Program-made: the position numbers and the translations under genes
Notes under the pieces: generated by a model
The model's input: the letters and a program-made list of their open reading frames with translations, nothing else
Databases searched by the model: none
Told to the model about the DNA's origin: nothing
Source: Clostridia bacterium
GTDB lineage: Bacteria; Bacillota; Clostridia; Christensenellales; Aristaeellaceae
DNA length: 12,158 bases
Direction of reading: 5' to 3'
NCBI GenBank assembly: GCA_016295665.1
Contig: JAEDKS010000064.1
Span: 1-12,158 of the forward strand
Shown: positions 8,057-12,158 of the stretch, piece by piece
Numbering within the stretch: the stretch's first letter is position 1
Layout: every line of letters begins with the position of its first letter

Positions 8057-8084
8057 ATTATACGTCGATTTGCGGATTTGTCAA
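8057..8084 (-). promoter_or_regulatory. Consensus sigma-A-type promoter of the mgtE operon
   Basis: On the minus strand a perfect TTGACA (8084-8079) and a perfect TATAAT (8062-8057) are separated by 16 bases. Transcription would begin near 8050. This is the strongest promoter in the window. It lies just downstream of the terminator that ends the dnaX-containing unit and points to the mgtE leader. Confidence 0.9.
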
Positions 8085-8106
8085 TGTTTTCACAGGAATT
8101 TTACGG

Positions 8107-8146
8107 AAAAGAAAAGAAGGCGCAACACGCTTCGCAGCACGCCTTC
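8107..8146 (-). terminator. Intrinsic terminator after the acetyltransferase gene
   Basis: A stem GAAGGCG/CGCCTTC closes over a 17-base interior and is followed on the minus strand by TTTTCTTTT. It begins two bases after the acetyltransferase stop codon and ends the cysS-to-acetyltransferase unit before the mgtE promoter. Confidence 0.85.
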
Positions 8147-8148
8147 CC

Positions 8149-8931
8149 TCAAATCACGATCGAACGCGCAACGGGCAGCACCATTGCCGCCGGATAGGCC
8201 CCAAGGCACCGGTAGCCCAGCTTCTCCGCCACCCGGGCGGAGGCGGCGTTCGCGGCATCCCAGAATGCGAACATCCCGCGCTCATGTGCCGCGAGGATCA
8301 TCGCCGCGGCAGACAGCGTGGCATATCCCCGGCCCTGACAGTCCTCCCGGGTCTGCACCTGCACCTCGCAGCCCTGCCTGCAGGCGAGGTACGCGCCCGC
8401 GCCTGCCACAGGCTCTCCGTCCAGCAGCGCCAGCACGCCCAGACCGCGCCGCATAAAGTCGTCGTCATCCCGGTAGCAGGCGACGAAGTCCCGGGCCCAT
8501 GCCTGCGCCCTGCACCAGCCAATCCATGCCCCCGTCAGCGGCACGAACGTAAGCCCCCGGGGCTCCGAGAGGATGTTGCGCAGATGGGCGTCCTCGGGCT
8601 GCGCCGCGTCAAAGGCCCAGCGCGGATGGCGGCAGATGCGCCTCACGCGCCCCAGCACCGCCAGCCAGTCATCGCTGCCGCAGGCCTCCCACACCCGCTT
8701 CTCCCCGCGCAGGGCCTCCCACAGCAGATGGGCCGCCGAGGGGCCGGGGACGCCGCCGCACACGAGGAAGTCCCCCACGGTCATCACGGCGCACCGGGGC
8801 TGCAGCGGATGATCCGTCAGGAGGCTTCCCTGCCCCTCCAGACCAGCCGCCAGAATGCCGTGCAGGCCCCTGAAGCCCGCAAACAGCGGCTCTACGGCCC
8901 GCCTGTCCTCGGGGCGGAACGCAGCTTGCAT
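8149..8931 (-). CDS. GNAT-family N-acetyltransferase (ZmaR-like GNAT_acetyltran family)
   Basis: This 260-residue protein has a GNAT domain in its C-terminal half. Motif A is QTREDCQGRGYATLSAAAMI (residues 193-212), in which QGRGYA forms the acetyl-CoA pyrophosphate loop. WDAANAASARVAEKLGY (224-240) is the usual asparagine/serine helix followed by the LGY strand. The N-terminal half is less conserved, as in the family that includes the zwittermicin-resistance protein ZmaR. The substrate cannot be read from sequence: small amines, antibiotics and protein N-termini are all possible. Its ATG overlaps the dnaX stop codon by one base (TGATG), with AGGAGG 7 bases before the start inside dnaX, so translation is coupled to dnaX. 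A terminator follows directly. Self-protection or a general metabolic role would both fit; I assign no function beyond acetyl transfer. Confidence 0.82.
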   Translation of the reverse strand: MQAAFRPEDRRAVEPLFAGFRGLHGILAAGLEGQGSLLTDHPLQPRCAVMTVGDFLVCGGVPGPSAAHLLWEALRGEKRVWEACGSDDWLAVLGRVRRICRHPRWAFDAAQPEDAHLRNILSEPRGLTFVPLTGAWIGWCRAQAWARDFVACYRDDDDFMRRGLGVLALLDGEPVAGAGAYLACRQGCEVQVQTREDCQGRGYATLSAAAMILAAHERGMFAFWDAANAASARVAEKLGYRCLGAYPAAMVLPVARSIVI

Positions 8932-10562
8932 CACTTCTCCTCCTGAACCGAAACGTTCTCGCCGCCGAAGGTCTCCTTCATCATGTTCAGGAAGCCCTCC
9001 TCGTTCTGCTGCTCCCCGGCATCCTTTTTCTGCTCCGGCTGCACGATTTCAAACCGACTTTCCACGCCGGCGGCCTCCGTCAGCGCGGCGGCGATGGTCT
9101 CCCGGTTCTTCACGCTGCCCACCACCGTGGCGTAGATGGGCTGCCCGGGGCGGGTACACCACCGGAAGGTGTTGTCCGAGAAGCCCTGGTAGCTGCCCAT
9201 GACCAGCATACCGTACACGCTGGTGGCGGTGCGCTTGAGGGTGTCCATGGCGGTTTTCCAGCAATCCTCCGGAGAGCGCCCCGTGGGGGTCAGCACCTTC
9301 GGGCCCTCCTGCGGGGCGGGCTGCTTCTTCTCCGGTGCCCGCTCGCGAGGCGCGGCGGCTCTCGGCGCGGGGGCAGCGGTGGCATAGGCGCCGCTCTGCA
9401 GCTTCTCCGTCAGCTCCCGAACCTGCTTTTCCAGCTCGCCGATGCGATCCTTGAGCGCCGCCGCGTCCACCTCCCCGGTGCGCAGACACGCCTTGAGCGC
9501 GGCGGTCTCCAGGGCGATGCGCGGCGATGAGGCGTAGCGCAGCTCCGTCTCCACCGACATGAACAGCTCCATCATGCGCATCAGGCGCGTCTCGGTGAAG
9601 CCCTCCGCCTGACCGACGTAGGATTCCGCGTCCTCCTGCGTGATCTCCAGCAGCGAGGGCAGCTCATCCCCGCAGCAGCGGGCCAGCATCAGCGCTCGCA
9701 GGTGCTGGCTCACATCCTTGGCAAACACCACGGGCTCCCTGCCGGAGCGCATCAGCTCGTCAATCATCGCCATCAGCGAGGCGGCATCCTCGTTCTGCAA
9801 ACACTCGGCAAAGCGGAACAGAAAGCTCCTGTCGCTGGTGCCCAGCACGCGATGCACCAGCACCTCGTCCACGCTGCTCTGATACCCCAGGCACATGTCC
9901 AGAATGGACAGGGCATCGCGCATGCCGCCCTCCGCCGCCCGGGCGATCATATTCAGCGCACCGTCGGTGGCCTCGCCGCCCGCGCCCTCCACCGCCTGAC
10001 GAAGGCGTCCGGCGATCTGTGCCGCCGGAATCCGCCCAAAGTCAAAGCGCTGACAGCGGGACAGGATGGTGGCGGGCAGCTTCTGGGGCTCCGTCGTGGC
10101 GAGGATGAACACCGCGTGTCCCGGCGGCTCCTCCAGCGTTTTGAGCAGCGCGTTGAAGGCCGAGGCGGACAGCATGTGCACCTCGTCGATGATGTAGACC
10201 TTGTAGCGGCAGGTCTGGGGCGGGTACTTGACCGTCTCCCGCAGGTCGCGGATCTCGTCCACGCCGTTGTTGCTGGCGGCGTCGATTTCCATGATGTCCA
10301 GGCTCTCATCCGAGCGCAGCGCACGGCAGGTCGGGCATTCGCCGCAGGGGTCGCCGTTGCGCGGGTGCTCGCAGTTGATGGCCCGGGACATGATCTTGGC
10401 GGTGGAGGTCTTGCCGGTGCCGCGGCTGCCGCAGAACAGGTACGCATGGGCAATCCGCCCCGTCATCACCTGATTGCGCAGCGTGGCGATCACCGCCTCC
10501 TGGGACACCATGGAGGAAAAGTCCGCGGGCCGCCATTGTCTGTACAGCGCCTGATATGCCAT
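8931..10562 (-). CDS. dnaX: DNA polymerase III subunits gamma/tau (clamp loader)
   Basis: This 543-residue AAA+ ATPase is the motor of the clamp loader that places the beta clamp on DNA in replication. Walker A is GSRGTGKT (45-52). Zinc-binding cysteines are Cys64, Cys73, Cys76 and Cys79. Walker B is YIIDEVHML (123-131), sensor 1 is TTEP (156-159), the arginine finger lies in SRC (168-170) and sensor 2 in GGMRDALS (212-219). Domain III runs to about 365, followed by a short coiled coil (about 368-389), an Ala/Pro linker (about 393-428) and a C-terminal domain. ATG 10562 is chosen because GGAGG lies 8 bases upstream; a GTG at 10568 would have a spacing of 2. No A AAA AAG-type slippery site was found, so a separate short gamma form by frameshift is not indicated. 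The usual neighbours recR and the YbaB gene are absent from the downstream side. Confidence 0.97.
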   Translation of the reverse strand: MAYQALYRQWRPADFSSMVSQEAVIATLRNQVMTGRIAHAYLFCGSRGTGKTSTAKIMSRAINCEHPRNGDPCGECPTCRALRSDESLDIMEIDAASNNGVDEIRDLRETVKYPPQTCRYKVYIIDEVHMLSASAFNALLKTLEEPPGHAVFILATTEPQKLPATILSRCQRFDFGRIPAAQIAGRLRQAVEGAGGEATDGALNMIARAAEGGMRDALSILDMCLGYQSSVDEVLVHRVLGTSDRSFLFRFAECLQNEDAASLMAMIDELMRSGREPVVFAKDVSQHLRALMLARCCGDELPSLLEITQEDAESYVGQAEGFTETRLMRMMELFMSVETELRYASSPRIALETAALKACLRTGEVDAAALKDRIGELEKQVRELTEKLQSGAYATAAPAPRAAAPRERAPEKKQPAPQEGPKVLTPTGRSPEDCWKTAMDTLKRTATSVYGMLVMGSYQGFSDNTFRWCTRPGQPIYATVVGSVKNRETIAAALTEAAGVESRFEIVQPEQKKDAGEQQNEEGFLNMMKETFGGENVSVQEEK

Positions 10563-10567
10563 GGTCA

Positions 10568-10948
10568 CTACCTCCGCTCAAAGCTCAGATACCGCGTTCC
10601 CTGGAAGGTGAGCATACCGATGTCACCCTCTGCCAGCATGCCATATTCCTTCCCCGCAACGGACAGCTCCATGCGGTCACCGCTGCGCACCTCGAAGGTG
10701 ACATAGTACCAGGTGGAGGCATGGACGCCGCCGCCGTTGGCTCCGACCGGGGTGCCGCCGGACACCTCGGTTCGTTTGGCGACCACCGCGGCGGGCACGG
10801 TCAGCCGGGGCGACTGGTTGTTGTGGTGCCACGTCTGCGCGGAGCGCACGACCTGCACGAGGATGAGGCCGAGCACTGCGGCGAACGCCACAAAAAAGAT
10901 CACCGGAAACACGCTCATCATGCCGTCCATCATGTCATAGCCCATCAT
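10568..10948 (-). CDS. DUF2500-family membrane protein
   Basis: This 126-residue protein of unknown function has a Met-rich N-terminus (MMGYDMMDGMM), one membrane helix (about 12-34) and a soluble domain. That domain carries the DUF2500 pattern: VPAAVVAKRTEV, then STWYYVTFEVRSGDRMELSV (from about 78), then EYGMLAEGDIGMLTFQGTRYLSF. The pattern looks like a small beta-barrel held at the membrane. The start ATG has GGAGG 7 bases upstream and overlaps the preceding ComEA-like gene by 4 bases (ATGA). It ends 5 bases before dnaX, so it is co-translated with housekeeping genes. There is no evidence in the sequence for a role in replication. The family assignment rests on recalled motif pattern and length. 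Confidence 0.8.
   Translation of the reverse strand: MMGYDMMDGMMSVFPVIFFVAFAAVLGLILVQVVRSAQTWHHNNQSPRLTVPAAVVAKRTEVSGGTPVGANGGGVHASTWYYVTFEVRSGDRMELSVAGKEYGMLAEGDIGMLTFQGTRYLSFERR
10571..10575 (-). promoter_or_regulatory. Ribosome binding site deciding the dnaX start
   Basis: GGAGG lies 8 bases before ATG 10562 and only 2 before the in-frame GTG at 10568, favouring the product beginning MAYQALYRQWRP. Confidence 0.75.
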
Positions 10949-11346
10949 GGCCCATCCTCCTCCCAGCGCAGCAAAGGCAGAATCGCCTCCAGCCGCTTTT
11001 CACCGATGCCCCTGACCGACAGCAGATCCTCCGGATACGCAAAAGGGCCGCCGGCGCTGCGCTCCTCCAGCACGGCCTGCGCAAGCACGGGGCCGATGCC
11101 GGGCAGGGCGGTAAGCTGTCCAGCGTCGGCGGTGTTGGGATCAACGCTGCCGGACAGGCGCACCACAATGGGCGTTTCCACCACAGCCTCGCGCCCGGTG
11201 GGCGTCCAGACCTCCACAACCCGCCCGCCGTCATACCGCACCCGAAGGAGCGCCAGCAGCGATACCAGCAGCAGCGCAACACAGAAGGCCAGGCAGATCA
11301 GCCCTGCGACCTGCCTGGCATGCGCCCTGCGGACGGACGCTCTCAT
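10945..11346 (-). CDS. Short ComEA-like membrane-anchored helix-hairpin-helix protein
   Basis: This 133-residue protein has a basic N-terminus (MRASVRRAHARQ), one membrane helix (about 13-36), a short linker and a C-terminal ComEA-type (HhH)2 DNA-binding domain. Hairpin landmarks are DPNTADAGQLTALPGIGPVLA (69-89) and LLSVRGIGEKRLEAI (108-122). ComEA captures incoming double-stranded DNA on the outside of the membrane during transformation. This copy is short: the SLBB domain between anchor and HhH in Bacillus ComEA appears absent or reduced to about 30 residues. The start overlaps the cysS stop by 4 bases (ATGA), and its AGGAG is only 3 bases away, so translation probably depends on coupling to cysS. 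No comEC or comEB lies nearby. Fold and topology are well supported, a competence role is not. Confidence 0.85.
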   Translation of the reverse strand: MRASVRRAHARQVAGLICLAFCVALLLVSLLALLRVRYDGGRVVEVWTPTGREAVVETPIVVRLSGSVDPNTADAGQLTALPGIGPVLAQAVLEERSAGGPFAYPEDLLSVRGIGEKRLEAILPLLRWEEDGP

Positions 11347-12158
11347 ACGCTCCTGCGGACCTTCTGGCCCTCACGGGTATCCTCCAGGGTATAGCCGGCG
11401 GCCTTGATGGCGTCGCGCAGCTCGTCAGACTTCTTCCAGTCCTTTGCCTTGCGCGCAGCGGCACGCTCGTCCACCATGCGCTGGATGTCCTCCGGCAGCG
11501 CGTCCTCGTCCCGGGAGAGGATGCCCAGCACGTCGCACAGCGCCTTCAGGCTCGTCAGGGCCGCGTCAATGGCCTGCTTCGCGCTCTGGGCGCTCAGCGT
11601 CACGTTGGCGTCCTTCACCAGCTCGAAGATGGCACCGATGGCGTCCGCCGTGTTCATATCGTCGTCCATGGCATCGTCAAAGCGCTTCTCGTAGCCCTGG
11701 AGCCGCTCGACAAAGGCGCGCTCCTCCTCGGTCAGCGGGCGCTCCGGGGCGTTGCCCTGCAGGAAGCGCAGGCTGTCGCGGGCCGTATACAGGCGGCTCA
11801 GGCTGGCATTGGCCTGGGCGATCTGCTCCCGGGAGAAGTTGATGGGGCTGCGGTAATGTGCCGACAGCATGAACATACGCACGGCCTCCAGGTCGTACTC
11901 CTTCGCGATGTCGCGCACCGTGAAGAAGTTGCCCAGGGACTTGCTCATCTTCTGGTTGTCCACGTTGATGAAGCCGTTGTGCATCCAGTAGTTCACATAG
12001 GGCTTGCCGGTGGCGCCCTCGGACTGGGCGATCTCGTTCTCGTGATGCGGGAACAGCAGATCCTTGCCGCCGCAGTGGATGTCGAAGGTCTCGCCCAGAT
12101 AGGTCATGGACATGGCGGAGCACTCGATGTGCCAGCCGGGACGGCCCATGCCCCAGGG
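11343..12158 (-). CDS. cysS: Cysteinyl-tRNA synthetase, C-terminal part (runs off the right edge)
   Basis: This is the last 271 residues of class I cysteinyl-tRNA synthetase, which charges tRNA-Cys with cysteine. Visible landmarks are PWGMGRPGWHIECSAMS at the window edge, DIHCGGKDLLFPHHENEIAQSE, and KMSKSLGNF, the class I KMSKS catalytic loop. The DALR-type helical domain follows, with YRSPINFSREQI at its start and ALCDVLGIL near its end. The C-terminus (DWKKSDELRDAIKAAGYTLEDT) is the usual ending of the family. The HIGH motif and the zinc-binding N-terminal part are outside the window. It is the first visible gene of an overlapping unit that continues into the ComEA-like gene. Confidence 0.97.
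   Translation of the reverse strand, partial: PWGMGRPGWHIECSAMSMTYLGETFDIHCGGKDLLFPHHENEIAQSEGATGKPYVNYWMHNGFINVDNQKMSKSLGNFFTVRDIAKEYDLEAVRMFMLSAHYRSPINFSREQIAQANASLSRLYTARDSLRFLQGNAPERPLTEEERAFVERLQGYEKRFDDAMDDDMNTADAIGAIFELVKDANVTLSAQSAKQAIDAALTSLKALCDVLGILSRDEDALPEDIQRMVDERAAARKAKDWKKSDELRDAIKAAGYTLEDTREGQKVRRSV

Noticed and set aside
8998..9040. An A-run near the dnaX 3' end as a programmed frameshift site for making gamma.
   Set aside because: The sequence reads CAG AAA AAG, which does not fit the X XXY YYZ heptamer, and it lies only about 30 codons from the stop, so no useful short product would result.

Overview
The window looks like a chromosome segment from a GC-rich anaerobic member of the Firmicutes, probably class Clostridia. 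This is inferred from strong AGGAGG-type ribosome binding sites, a consensus TTGACA/TATAAT promoter, short intergenic gaps, a biotin-dependent sodium-pumping decarboxylase cluster and the types of genes present. I cannot name a genus. Every supported gene lies on the minus strand, so transcription runs from the right end to the left end. The long plus-strand open frames are antisense shadows of GC-rich genes.

There are three transcription units. Unit 1 (12158 to about 8107) begins outside the window. It holds the C-terminal part of cysteinyl-tRNA synthetase (cysS), a short membrane-anchored ComEA-like helix-hairpin-helix protein, a DUF2500 membrane protein, dnaX (DNA polymerase III gamma/tau) and a GNAT acetyltransferase. 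Junctions overlap by 1 to 4 bases or are a few bases apart, and a hairpin terminator closes the unit.

Unit 2 (about 8084 to 4801) starts at a promoter with two perfect consensus hexamers. A structured leader of about 270 nt follows, containing a terminator hairpin and a mutually exclusive antiterminator pairing. Two tandem MgtE-type magnesium transporter genes come next, then a strong intrinsic terminator. The leader has the layout of a riboswitch or attenuator, but I could not match its aptamer region to the known magnesium M-box; it is the best candidate for something undescribed here.

Unit 3 (about 4750 to 1, running off the left edge) has its own control region with inverted repeats. It encodes a divergent acyl-CoA-type carboxyltransferase (MmdA/PccB fold), an OadG-like small membrane subunit, a stand-alone biotin carrier, the sodium-pumping OadB beta subunit and the start of an OadA/5S-type carboxyltransferase. 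Such a set would move a carboxyl group between an acyl-CoA-like substrate and pyruvate/oxaloacetate through one biotin carrier, with decarboxylation at OadB driving Na+ export. No tRNA, rRNA, CRISPR array, insertion sequence or phage gene was seen.
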